Source of the DNA: Bacteroidales bacterium
GTDB lineage: Bacteria > Bacteroidota > Bacteroidia > Bacteroidales > UBA932
Assembly: GCA_024401715.1 (NCBI GenBank)
Contig: JAKSKO010000012.1
Span: 1-43,207 of the forward strand
Length of the DNA: 43,207 nucleotides
Direction of reading: 5' to 3'
Position 1 is the first letter of the stretch; every line of letters begins with the position of its first letter. Of the stretch, positions 17,271 to 26,260 are shown piece after piece. The notes under the pieces were generated by a model. That model was not told where the DNA came from, made no database searches, and worked only from the letters and a program-made list of their open reading frames with translations. Position numbers and translations under genes: made by a program.

Positions 17271-18134
17271 CTAATTATTATTTGCCTGACCGCCTAAAAG
17301 GTCAAGAATTTCACTGGTAATCGCCTGCTGGCGCAATTTATTGTACTGGAGTGAAAGTTCGGCAATAAGCTCCTCCGCATTCTCGGAGGCCATCTGCATG
17401 GCAAGGGTTCTTGCGGCATGCTCTGCGGCGGCGCTGTCCAGCATCACGGTGTGCATCTTCAGCCTGAGGACCATAGGCAGCATCCTTTCCAGGAGCTCGG
17501 CCGCCGATGGCTCAACTATATAGTCCGTATCCTCCTGGCTGTGGGCGCCTCCCGTTGCAGCCTCAAGGTTCAGCGGAAGATAGCTTTCGCTTTGGATTGG
17601 CTGGGAAACCGGTGAAGCGTAGTGGGCATAAACCATGTCCACCCTGCCAATTTTCCCGCCTGTGAATTCTGCGGACAGCTTTTCGGCCAGGGCATTGGAA
17701 GAGTCATAGTTGGCATGGGCGGACAGTTCGCAGCAGTCCACTGTTCTGAAACCCAGCTTCTGAACCTGTTTCATGCCATATTTTCCCACGGCATACACCG
17801 TTGTGTGCTCCGGGTTATATTTCCTGGACTCGAAAGCCTTCATGATATTCACATTGAAGGCTCCGCACAAAGTCTGGTTTGAAGTTATCAGGATTACGGC
17901 AATCTCCCTGCTCTCCCCTTCCGAAAGGTATGGGGCAAGGGCGGCCGTGGCATCCCCGCATCCCATCAGGGACACAAGGATATCCTGCACATAGAACTCG
18001 TAGGGGACAAGGTTTCCTATGGCTCCCTGCGCCGTATGCAGTTTGGCCGATGAAATGAGGCGCATGGCCGAAGTAATCTTCAGCGTGCCCTTCACGGAAC
18101 CTATCCTGCCGCGTATTTCCTTCAATGATGCCAT
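17271..18134 (-). CDS. atpG: ATP synthase F1 subunit gamma
   Basis: 287 residues. The N-terminal helix (ASLKEIRGRIGSVKGTLKITSAMRLISSAKL) and the C-terminal helix (ENAEELIAELSLQYNKLRQQAITSEILDLLGG, in part) are the two ends of the coiled-coil rotor shaft of F1. The middle carries the usual alpha/beta part, including VILITSNQTLCGAFN, the family's S-D-GLCG-FN motif with QT in place of the usual residues. Gamma couples c-ring rotation to the catalytic sites. It is the last gene of the ATP synthase operon, 19 bases after atpA. Length is typical for Bacteroidetes. Confidence 0.96.
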   Translation of the reverse strand: MASLKEIRGRIGSVKGTLKITSAMRLISSAKLHTAQGAIGNLVPYEFYVQDILVSLMGCGDATAALAPYLSEGESREIAVILITSNQTLCGAFNVNIMKAFESRKYNPEHTTVYAVGKYGMKQVQKLGFRTVDCCELSAHANYDSSNALAEKLSAEFTGGKIGRVDMVYAHYASPVSQPIQSESYLPLNLEAATGGAHSQEDTDYIVEPSAAELLERMLPMVLRLKMHTVMLDSAAAEHAARTLAMQMASENAEELIAELSLQYNKLRQQAITSEILDLLGGQANNN

Positions 18135-18153
18135 TCCGGACCTCTATGCTTTG

Positions 18154-19737
18154 CTATTTGAGTCCGCCTGCAACAAATGCAGCCTCCTCATTGATAATCT
18201 TTTCTATGCCGGCATCAATCTTTCCGGCCTGGAGGCTGTCCAGGACATCGGCCTGATGCAGCTGGCGCATCCTGTCCAGGAACATCTCCTGGAATCTGTC
18301 AACCTTATCTATGTCTATATCCTTCATGAGGCCGCGTGTGCCGCAGTAAAGAATGGCTACCTGCTCTCCCACATTCATAGGGCTGTACTGCTTCTGCACC
18401 AGGAGGACATTGTTCTTGCGGCCCTTGTCTATGGTTGCCTTGGTTACAGGGTCCATGTCGGAACTGAACTTGGTGAAGGCCTCCAGCTCTCTGTACTGGG
18501 CCTGGTCTATCTTCAGGGTACCGGCCACCTTCTTCATGGATTTCACCTGGGCCGAACCACCCACACGGGAAACGGAGATACCAACGTTGATTGCAGGACG
18601 GAAACCCTGGTTGAAGAGGTTGGCATCCAGGAATATCTGGCCGTCGGTGATGGAAATCACGTTCGTAGGGATATATGCTGAAACGTCTCCGGCCTGGGTT
18701 TCGATGATAGGGAGGGCTGTGAGTGAGCCACCGCCTTTCACCTTGTCTTTCAAGCACTCCGGAAGATCGTTCATCTGCGAGGCAACCTCTTGCTGGCCAA
18801 TGATTTTGGCCGCACGCTCCAAAAGACGGCTGTGCAGATAGAAGATATCGCCAGGGTATGCCTCACGGCCGGAAGGACGGCGCAGGATGAGGGAAACCTC
18901 ACGGTAGGAAACCGCCTGCTTGCTTAGATCATCATACACAACAAGGGCATGACGTCCCGTATCCCTGAAATACTCTCCTATTGCAGCGCCGGAAAAAGCA
19001 GCGTAATACTGCAGGGCGGCGGGATCCGAAGCTGTTGCGGAAACGACTATGGTATAATCCATCGCGCCCTTGTCCCTGAGGGTTTTCACGATATTGGCAA
19101 CAGTGGAACCCTTCTGGCCTATGGCCACATAGATGCAGTATACAGGGTCTCCGGCCTCGTAATTGGCCCTCTGGTTTATAATTGTATCTATTGCAATGGC
19201 TGTCTTGCCTGTCTGACGGTCACCGATGATGAGCTCTCGCTGGCCGCGGCCTATAGGAATCATGGCGTCGATTGCCTTCAGGCCTGTCTGCAAAGGCTGG
19301 GTAACCGGCTCACGGAAGATTACGCCCGGGGCCTTGCGCTCCAGCGGCATATCCAGGGTCTCGCCTTTTATCGGGCCCATACCGTCCAGCGGCTGGCCAA
19401 GCGGGTTCACAACCCTGCCCACAATGCCTTCACCCACCGGGATACATACGATCTTGCCTGTGCGGGTAACTTTCTGGCCCTCTTTCACAAGTTCACTCTG
19501 GCCAAGAAGCACAACGCCTATGTTGTCCACCTCCAGGTTCATTGCAACGCCCATCACACCGCTTTCAAACTGCAGCAACTCTCCAGCTTCGGCAGCGCCA
19601 AGGCCATACACACGGGCCACGCCGTCGGATACCTGAAGCACCTGGCCCACTTCCTCGAAGCGCGCGCCGATGTTGATATCCTCCAATTCTTTCAGCAAGA
19701 CCTTTGAAATCTCGCTAGGTTTTATGTTTTCAGCCAT
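18154..19737 (-). CDS. atpA: ATP synthase F1 subunit alpha
   Basis: 527 residues, standard length. The P-loop is GDRQTGKT at about 172-179, the alpha-subunit signature with Gln in the loop. The segment [17 protein letters not shown] carries the Arg finger (SVSRVGG) that reaches into the beta catalytic site. The N-terminal beta-barrel and the C-terminal helical bundle are both present. Alpha forms the non-catalytic nucleotide sites of the alpha3-beta3 hexamer. It follows atpH by 7 bases and precedes atpG by 19. Confidence 0.97.
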   Translation of the reverse strand: MAENIKPSEISKVLLKELEDINIGARFEEVGQVLQVSDGVARVYGLGAAEAGELLQFESGVMGVAMNLEVDNIGVVLLGQSELVKEGQKVTRTGKIVCIPVGEGIVGRVVNPLGQPLDGMGPIKGETLDMPLERKAPGVIFREPVTQPLQTGLKAIDAMIPIGRGQRELIIGDRQTGKTAIAIDTIINQRANYEAGDPVYCIYVAIGQKGSTVANIVKTLRDKGAMDYTIVVSATASDPAALQYYAAFSGAAIGEYFRDTGRHALVVYDDLSKQAVSYREVSLILRRPSGREAYPGDIFYLHSRLLERAAKIIGQQEVASQMNDLPECLKDKVKGGGSLTALPIIETQAGDVSAYIPTNVISITDGQIFLDANLFNQGFRPAINVGISVSRVGGSAQVKSMKKVAGTLKIDQAQYRELEAFTKFSSDMDPVTKATIDKGRKNNVLLVQKQYSPMNVGEQVAILYCGTRGLMKDIDIDKVDRFQEMFLDRMRQLHQADVLDSLQAGKIDAGIEKIINEEAAFVAGGLK

Positions 19738-19744
19738 AAAAAAG

Positions 19745-20302
19745 CTATACTAATCTGGTGTTTTTCTCTAAAAGTTCGTCACGCAGTTCATCAAGGTCCC
19801 TGCGCACGCTGGCATCAATGCGGTAGCCCCAACTCTCAAAGATGAAGCCGCCCACGATGTCCGGGTCTATCTTCCGGTTGATATCGGCGGTTTTGCCGAA
19901 ATCCTCCCTCACAAGTTTCTCTATAAGCGGAACCAGCTTCGGCTGCTCTGTGGCGGTGGTAAGCTGCACCATTACGATGTTGCGCTCCTCGCGGTAAAGA
20001 TTAAGGAAGTCCAGGAGAGTGAGACGGAAGAATTCCACTCTGCTGTTTTTCTGCATCAGCGCAAGCAGGTCTGCAATCTCCTTTGCAAGAGGCTGCGGGT
20101 CTACGCTGGCTGCAAGCAGCTCCAGTTTCCTGTCCATTGCAATCGCCTTAGAATCGGTGATGGCAAGACGGAACTTGGGAAGCTTGCCCATAGCGCTCAG
20201 GATCACGCGCACCTGATTGTACACGTCATCCACGCTTCCGCGGCCGTTCACATACTCCAGGAAGGCCTTGGCATATCTTGCAGCTATGAGTCCGGAATTC
20301 AT
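19745..20302 (-). CDS. atpH: ATP synthase F1 subunit delta
   Basis: 185 residues, typical for delta (OSCP). It begins with [16 protein letters not shown] (the RYA-A signature of the family) and ends with a beta-type segment that includes [26 protein letters not shown], matching the family's C-terminal D--L-GG--------D-S------L pattern. Delta clamps the peripheral stalk to the top of alpha3-beta3. It lies between atpF (6 bases) and atpA (7 bases). Confidence 0.94.
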   Translation of the reverse strand: MNSGLIAARYAKAFLEYVNGRGSVDDVYNQVRVILSAMGKLPKFRLAITDSKAIAMDRKLELLAASVDPQPLAKEIADLLALMQKNSRVEFFRLTLLDFLNLYREERNIVMVQLTTATEQPKLVPLIEKLVREDFGKTADINRKIDPDIVGGFIFESWGYRIDASVRRDLDELRDELLEKNTRLV

Positions 20303-20308
20303 CCCTTT

Positions 20309-20821
20309 TTATATTTGACAGTTCTTTCTGGATTGCTCCACTTCTGCCAGAATCTTGTCCACGAAGGCAGTCTGGTTTTCATCTTTCTGCAATTTCTCGC
20401 GCAGCACCTTTTCAGATACCGCAATGGCAAGGTCCACAACAACGTTGCGCACATCGTTCAGGGCCTCACGCTTCTCCACCTCAATCTGGTTCCTGGCAAG
20501 AGCAATAAGCTGGGACGCCTCGCTGGCCGCACGGGCCTTGGCATCCTCCACCATCTGCTGGCTTGCTTTCTTGGACTGTTCCAGCATCGCAGCCTGCTCT
20601 TTTCTGGTGTCATCCAGCATCTTGCGGCATGTCTCCTGCAGGCCCTCCAGTTCTTCCTTCGCCTTTTTGGCGTCTTCAAGAGACTGGCGTATGTGGGCGG
20701 CGCGCTCGTTCACCATCCCCGTAATGGCAGGGAAACCGAACTTCGCCAATATGAAGAACACAATGCCGAAGATCAATGTCATCCAGACAAGCAGACCGAA
20801 ATCGGGTGTTATCAGAGACAT
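20309..20821 (-). CDS. atpF: ATP synthase Fo subunit b
   Basis: 170 residues. One N-terminal membrane helix (about 9-29, LLVWMTLIFGIVFFILAKF) ends in the usual GFPAI segment. A long, highly charged, Ala/Glu/Lys/Gln-rich coiled coil follows to about residue 165. This is the peripheral stalk subunit. Only one b-type gene is present, so a homodimer is expected. Six bases separate it from both atpE and atpH. Confidence 0.95.
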   Translation of the reverse strand: MSLITPDFGLLVWMTLIFGIVFFILAKFGFPAITGMVNERAAHIRQSLEDAKKAKEELEGLQETCRKMLDDTRKEQAAMLEQSKKASQQMVEDAKARAASEASQLIALARNQIEVEKREALNDVRNVVVDLAIAVSEKVLREKLQKDENQTAFVDKILAEVEQSRKNCQI

Positions 20822-20827
20822 TGCTTA

Positions 20828-21073
20828 CTATGCGATAAGACAGACAACAATTGCGAAAAGACATGCACCCTCTACAAGAGCGCCGATGATGATGGCTGTC
20901 ATACGGTAGTGGCCTGCCATCTCCGGCTGACGTGCACCAGCCTCAAGAGAAGCCTTACCAATCATACCGATACCGAAAGCCGCTGCAATTGCTGCAAGAG
21001 CTGCACCGACAGCTGCACCAACTTTACCAAGGGCTGCACCAGCCACTGCCTGAAGAATCATTGAAAGTAACAT
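20828..21073 (-). CDS. atpE: ATP synthase Fo subunit c
   Basis: 81 residues forming two membrane helices joined by a polar loop with the conserved ARQPE (47-51). The ion-carrying acid is E68 in IIIGALVEGACLF. Helix 1 is unusually rich in Ala and Gly (AAVGAALAAIAAAFGIG) and has no Gln at the position used by sodium-binding c subunits; E68 is followed by Gly, not Ser or Thr. Proton coupling is therefore the likelier reading. The rotor ring of this subunit turns gamma. Confidence 0.96.
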   Translation of the reverse strand: MLLSMILQAVAGAALGKVGAAVGAALAAIAAAFGIGMIGKASLEAGARQPEMAGHYRMTAIIIGALVEGACLFAIVVCLIA

Positions 21074-21103
21074 AATTTTATAGTTTTTAATTTATTAGTA
21101 ATC

Positions 21104-22165
21104 CTATTCCGCATGCTCCTCCTGACGGCTCAGGCCAATAAAGACGCTGGAGAGCATTGTAAACACATATGCCTGCAGGAAAGCCACAAGCAGTTCCAGT
21201 ATATCCATAAACACACCTATGCAGATGGAAACCACCGAAAGGCCGGCATTCATTCCCACGCCCATCTTGGCGGTGAGGAAGATGACGGACACCACGCCCA
21301 GTATCATACAGTGACCCGCAAGTATGTTTGCAAACAGTCGCACCATAAGTGAGAACGGTTTGGTAAACATGCCTATAATCTCTATAAGCGGCATCAAAGG
21401 TATGACCTTCAGGAACATAGGTACATCGGGCCAGAGTATTTCCTTCCAGTAGTGCCTGTTGCCGAAAAGGTTCACCATGAAGAAGGTGAAAAGGGCCAGA
21501 ACCATGGTGACGGCAATATTGCCGGTTATGTTCAGGCCACCCGGGAAGAAAGGCACGATACCCATGAGGTTGTTTATGAATATGAAAAAGAATGCCGTGA
21601 GAAGATAAGGACTGTAACGTTTGTAGTCCTTGCCCACGCAATCCTTTATTATATCGTCCTCAACCATGGTAACCAGCATCTCGAACAGGCCGGTGAAACC
21701 GCCGGGAACATCCTTGCGGGCGTCGTGCTTGCGATACCATGAAGCGCAACCCAGCACCAGAATCACCAGCAGGGCGCTGTTGAACAGCAGGCCGAAAACG
21801 TTTTTCGTCATAGAGAGGTCCAGCGGCCTTGCAACGCTGCCACCGCACTCTTCCACTATCTTGCCTGCATATTCCTCACCCTCGGCTGCAATGCGGAAGC
21901 CCTTGTATGAGTGGCCGTGCGCAAGATGATGGGAACTGAACACATGCCAGCCTGAATTACGGCTGTATACTATGCAAGGGAGAGGAATGCTCACATGTTT
22001 TCCGTTTACTGTGATGATATGCCAGTCATAGGCATCGCCCACATGCTCGAAAATAAGCTCTGTGACATTCAGATTCTCTTCTTCCCCCTGTGGTGCGGCA
22101 TCATGCTGCGCATAAAGGAAAGTTGCGCTGAAGCAGAGCAGAAGTATAGCAAACAATCTTTTCAT
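21104..22165 (-). CDS. atpB: ATP synthase Fo subunit a, with secretory-type N-terminal extension
   Basis: 353 residues from the ATG at 22165; this start is chosen because it opens directly with a signal-like sequence (MKRLFAILLLCFSATFLYAQ) and sits 2 bases after the atpC stop. An extension of about 130 residues precedes the first Fo helix (LLFNSALLVILVLG). The conserved core includes YLLTAFFFIFINNLMGIVPFFPGG and the essential Arg in PFSLMVRLFANILAGH, which faces the c-ring acid. Subunit a forms the proton half-channels. The long, probably periplasmic N-terminal part is usual for Bacteroidetes and absent from E. coli. Confidence 0.94.
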   Translation of the reverse strand: MKRLFAILLLCFSATFLYAQHDAAPQGEEENLNVTELIFEHVGDAYDWHIITVNGKHVSIPLPCIVYSRNSGWHVFSSHHLAHGHSYKGFRIAAEGEEYAGKIVEECGGSVARPLDLSMTKNVFGLLFNSALLVILVLGCASWYRKHDARKDVPGGFTGLFEMLVTMVEDDIIKDCVGKDYKRYSPYLLTAFFFIFINNLMGIVPFFPGGLNITGNIAVTMVLALFTFFMVNLFGNRHYWKEILWPDVPMFLKVIPLMPLIEIIGMFTKPFSLMVRLFANILAGHCMILGVVSVIFLTAKMGVGMNAGLSVVSICIGVFMDILELLVAFLQAYVFTMLSSVFIGLSRQEEHAE

Positions 22166-22167
22166 AC

Positions 22168-22395
22168 CTACTCCTCCACTACAGCTATTATATTGTTGTT
22201 CTGAACCTTGGCGAAGCCGGAACGGATGCGGCACACGCCGTCTTCGTTCCATCGGATCTCACCGGCCTCCAGGGCAGCAATTATGGGAGCGTGGTTTTTC
22301 AGCACGACAAAAGGGCCCTGAACCGCAGGAAGGGACACACGTGTCACCTCCACATTTATTGCGGGACTCTTTGCCGATATGATCTGCAGCTTCAT
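22168..22395 (-). CDS. atpC: ATP synthase F1 subunit epsilon, short form
   Basis: 75 residues, about half the usual 130-140. It contains only the N-terminal beta-sandwich: MKLQIISAKS, GPFVVLKNHAPIIAALEAGEI and IRSGFAKVQNNNIIAVVEE, in the order expected. The C-terminal pair of helices that can insert into F1 and inhibit ATP hydrolysis is absent. The frame ends in a normal stop 2 bases before atpB, so this is not a frameshift. It follows atpD by 21 bases. Confidence 0.93.
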   Translation of the reverse strand: MKLQIISAKSPAINVEVTRVSLPAVQGPFVVLKNHAPIIAALEAGEIRWNEDGVCRIRSGFAKVQNNNIIAVVEE

Positions 22396-22416
22396 ATAAT
22401 CGCTTCGCCTGTGATG

Positions 22417-23974
<1,558 letters not shown>

Positions 23975-24027
23975 AACAATAGAGCAAATCCAGGCCAAAA
24001 GTTCTCTCTAACCCGGAAAAAAACAGA

Positions 24028-24792
24028 TTATGCTATTACAACCTCCACTCCCAAAGCCTCGATAGTTGTTCTGGCTTCTTCACTAAGACCGCTGTCCGTG
24101 ACAAGAATATCCACATCCTGAAGGTTGCATATCTTTCCGAAACCGCGCCTGCAATATTTGCTTGAATCCGCAAGGACTATAACCTTGGTGGCGCATTTTA
24201 TCATCTTCCTTGTAAGATTGGCCTCCTCTATGGTTGCGCAGGTGAGACCGCTGTTCACATCGAAGCCCTCCACTCCGAAGAACAATTTGTTGCACTGGAA
24301 CAGATCCAGGCCTGCTTCCGCATAACTTCCCCTTGTGGACAAGGTGTTTCCGTATATCACTCCTCCCAGCTGGAGAACGGTTGCATTGGGGTTGTCAACA
24401 AACATCATTGCTATCCTGATGGACGGGGTGGCAATGTTCAGATTGAGACTGTGATTTATGGCATCGGCAAAAGCACACATCGTGGAACCGGAGGCAATGA
24501 TAAGGGAATCCGGGTCCGAAACCATGCGGGCGGCTGCGGCTGCGATGGCGCGCTTCTTGTCCACATTGCTCTTCCCCTTTTCATCCTCTTTCAGGTCCAT
24601 AACCGCCGATGTCGCCGTAATCGCGCCACCATGAGAGCGAACAACCTTGCCCTTCTCCTCCAAATATCTGAGATCTGCACGTATTGTTGCACCCGTCACA
24701 TTGAAACGGTCCGCAAGATCGTTGACGCTGGCATAGCCATGCCTTGAAATGAAATCAATTATCGACTGTCTTCTGTCCGCTATTGTTATCAT
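24028..24792 (-). CDS. DeoR-family transcriptional regulator
   Basis: 254 residues. An N-terminal winged helix-turn-helix occupies about 6-60 (RRQSIIDFISRHGYASVNDL, then VTGATIRADLRYLEEKGKVVRSHGG, quoted in part), with the family's TIR-DL--LE--G---R-HGG signature. The C-terminal sugar-phosphate sensor domain (about 75-235) has LIIASGSTMCAFADAI, QLGGVIYGNTLSTRGSYAE and KLFFGVEGFDVNSGL, then VLADSSKYCRRGF. DeoR proteins usually repress sugar or glycerol catabolic genes and release DNA on binding a phosphorylated intermediate. It overlaps the G1P dehydrogenase gene by 4 bases (ATGA), so both are co-translated. The likely targets are its own operon and the divergent susC operon. Confidence 0.92.
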   Translation of the reverse strand: MITIADRRQSIIDFISRHGYASVNDLADRFNVTGATIRADLRYLEEKGKVVRSHGGAITATSAVMDLKEDEKGKSNVDKKRAIAAAAARMVSDPDSLIIASGSTMCAFADAINHSLNLNIATPSIRIAMMFVDNPNATVLQLGGVIYGNTLSTRGSYAEAGLDLFQCNKLFFGVEGFDVNSGLTCATIEEANLTRKMIKCATKVIVLADSSKYCRRGFGKICNLQDVDILVTDSGLSEEARTTIEALGVEVVIA

Positions 24793-26108
24793 TCTCCAAA
24801 ATATTTTTCTGCGAATTCTTCAAGAATCCCGAATCTGTACAGGAAATCTATTACAGTTATCCTGCTTCTCATGAACGGTATGCAGAACAGCGTTTCACGG
24901 AAATGTTCGCGGCTCACCCCTATCATCTCACATTCATACGGAGCCCCCACCTTTTTCAGACTGTCATACACCTGGTCATACGGAATAATCTGCTTCCGGA
25001 TTCTGCTACATAATTCGGACCAGTTTTCCTTGATGACAGAAATTTCCCTGCAAATTTCAGATTTATCCACATATTTTGCCCTAGTCTCCTGCAAAGCCCT
25101 TGACAGATGACCAGGTTTTCCTGCCATCAGACGGTTGATATATGCCACTGTGTCATCCCAGCTGAGCCATGCCCCGGCACATTTTTCAGGATCTATGCGG
25201 GAAATGTCATAATTCACGAAAAACTCCAGGGCGGCAGTGGAAATCAATGTTCCTATGCCCACCTTGAAGCCATGCGAAACATGCTTGCCGCCAATGCTGA
25301 GATTCTCCATATCCCAGAAATGTGAGAACTGGTGCTCCATTCCGGATGCCGGACGGCTTGACATCAGGCTCTGCATTGCAAAACCGCTCATTATCAAGCC
25401 CTCGGCAAGTGCCTGGGTCATTTCAACATCGCCCTCATGAACAGCCTGGGGATCGGAAAGTGCGTATTTCAGCCCGTCTTGGACCAGGTCCCATGAGAAA
25501 GAATCTATCGCTTCGCTTCCTATGGCATCGGCAAGAATCCAGTCTGCGCCCGCAGGCACCTTGGCCATCAGGTCCGCATACCCGGAGGCAGCCAATTCTT
25601 TCGGGGCTTCGGCCGATATGACAGGGTCCAGCAGCAATCCCAGCGGAGCGGGACAGTCGACGGTCTGCTTGTTCCCGTCAAAAGAGATTGAGGAACCGTA
25701 AGCCGTATATCCGTCCATCGACACCGCGGTACCTATACATATATAGCGCCTGCCATTGAGGTGCGACGCATATTTCGTCAAATCATTGATAACACCCGAG
25801 CCGACAGCCACAGGCACCGCATCGGTCTGCGCCAGTGCTGCGCTCAGACGCTCCAGATAAGCCTGTTCCGCATAGAGATCCGGATCGGAAAAGATAAATG
25901 GTGCATCTGTAGACACCCCTCCTTCCTCAAGGCAACGCTGGGCTTCTTCACCTGCCGCCCGCCATGTGTTGGTATCCGCAACTACGATTGCCCTACGGCC
26001 GGGAAACAGAGACTTGAACATATCCGCCACCTGTTTCACCGCACCCTTACAAAGGACCAGCTGCCTGGTATCCCTGGTTCGCATCAGCGCATTTTCTATC
26101 TTACCCAT
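24789..26108 (-). CDS. AraM/EgsA-type sn-glycerol-1-phosphate dehydrogenase
   Basis: 439 residues from the ATG at 26108 (MGKIENALMRTRDT); an open frame continues upstream to 26183 but lies in AT-rich promoter sequence. The NAD(P)-binding motif is GSGVINDLTKYAS (103-115), then TAVSMDGYTAYGSSI. Metal ligands of the G1P dehydrogenase family can be seen as D179 (SGYADL), H259 (SGMEHQ) and H279 (GKHVSHG). The reaction is reversible reduction of dihydroxyacetone phosphate to sn-glycerol 1-phosphate. B. subtilis AraM belongs to this family and lies in an arabinose operon; archaeal EgsA makes lipid backbones. Here it heads an operon with a DeoR regulator and faces a SusC/SusD system, so a catabolic direction (G1P to DHAP) is plausible but not proven. 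Confidence 0.88.
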   Translation of the reverse strand: MGKIENALMRTRDTRQLVLCKGAVKQVADMFKSLFPGRRAIVVADTNTWRAAGEEAQRCLEEGGVSTDAPFIFSDPDLYAEQAYLERLSAALAQTDAVPVAVGSGVINDLTKYASHLNGRRYICIGTAVSMDGYTAYGSSISFDGNKQTVDCPAPLGLLLDPVISAEAPKELAASGYADLMAKVPAGADWILADAIGSEAIDSFSWDLVQDGLKYALSDPQAVHEGDVEMTQALAEGLIMSGFAMQSLMSSRPASGMEHQFSHFWDMENLSIGGKHVSHGFKVGIGTLISTAALEFFVNYDISRIDPEKCAGAWLSWDDTVAYINRLMAGKPGHLSRALQETRAKYVDKSEICREISVIKENWSELCSRIRKQIIPYDQVYDSLKKVGAPYECEMIGVSREHFRETLFCIPFMRSRITVIDFLYRFGILEEFAEKYFGE

Positions 26109-26133
26109 TTTTATTTTTTCATTTTTTACATTA

Positions 26134-26141
26134 CAAAGATA
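26134..26141 (-). promoter_or_regulatory. Candidate -7 element for the G1P dehydrogenase-deoR operon
   Basis: TATCTTTG on the minus strand (26141-26134), an exact match to TANNTTTG, 25 bases before the chosen start. No good -33 TTTG lies at 19-20 bases, so the promoter may be weak or activated. It adjoins the TTTTCA inverted repeat, so a bound repressor would cover it. Confidence 0.5.
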
Positions 26142-26146
26142 GGGAA

Positions 26147-26180
26147 TTTTCACAAATGAAAAAATATTTTTCACGAAAAT
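26147..26180. promoter_or_regulatory. Candidate DeoR operator: paired TTTTCAC repeats
   Basis: TTTTCA-CAAA-TGAAAA is a perfect inverted repeat at 26147-26162. A second copy of TTTTCAC begins at 26168 and is followed by GAAAA, a near-palindrome. The two TTTTCAC copies are 21 bp apart, two helical turns, on the same face of DNA. They lie between the -7 elements of the divergent operons. The deoR-type gene is part of one of these operons, which makes it the natural candidate to bind here. Confidence 0.45.
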
Positions 26181-26190
26181 CAATATATTT

Positions 26191-26221
26191 TTTGGTTTAT
26201 AAAAATATCTCTATAAATTTG
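26191..26221 (+). promoter_or_regulatory. Bacteroides consensus promoter for susC operon
   Basis: TTTG (26191-26194), 19 bases, then TAAATTTG (26214-26221). This is a full match to the Bacteroides sigma-ABfr consensus TTTG, N19, TANNTTTG. The susC start lies 39 bases after the -7 element. No rival promoter was found. Confidence 0.8.
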
Positions 26222-26260
26222 TAAAAATCGAAAAAAGAAATCAATCAAAATTTCAACATT

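Noticed and set aside
26109..26183. Upstream extension of the G1P dehydrogenase frame
   Set aside because: The added residues are encoded by AT-rich promoter sequence containing the -7 element and repeats; the family begins near the ATG at 26108.
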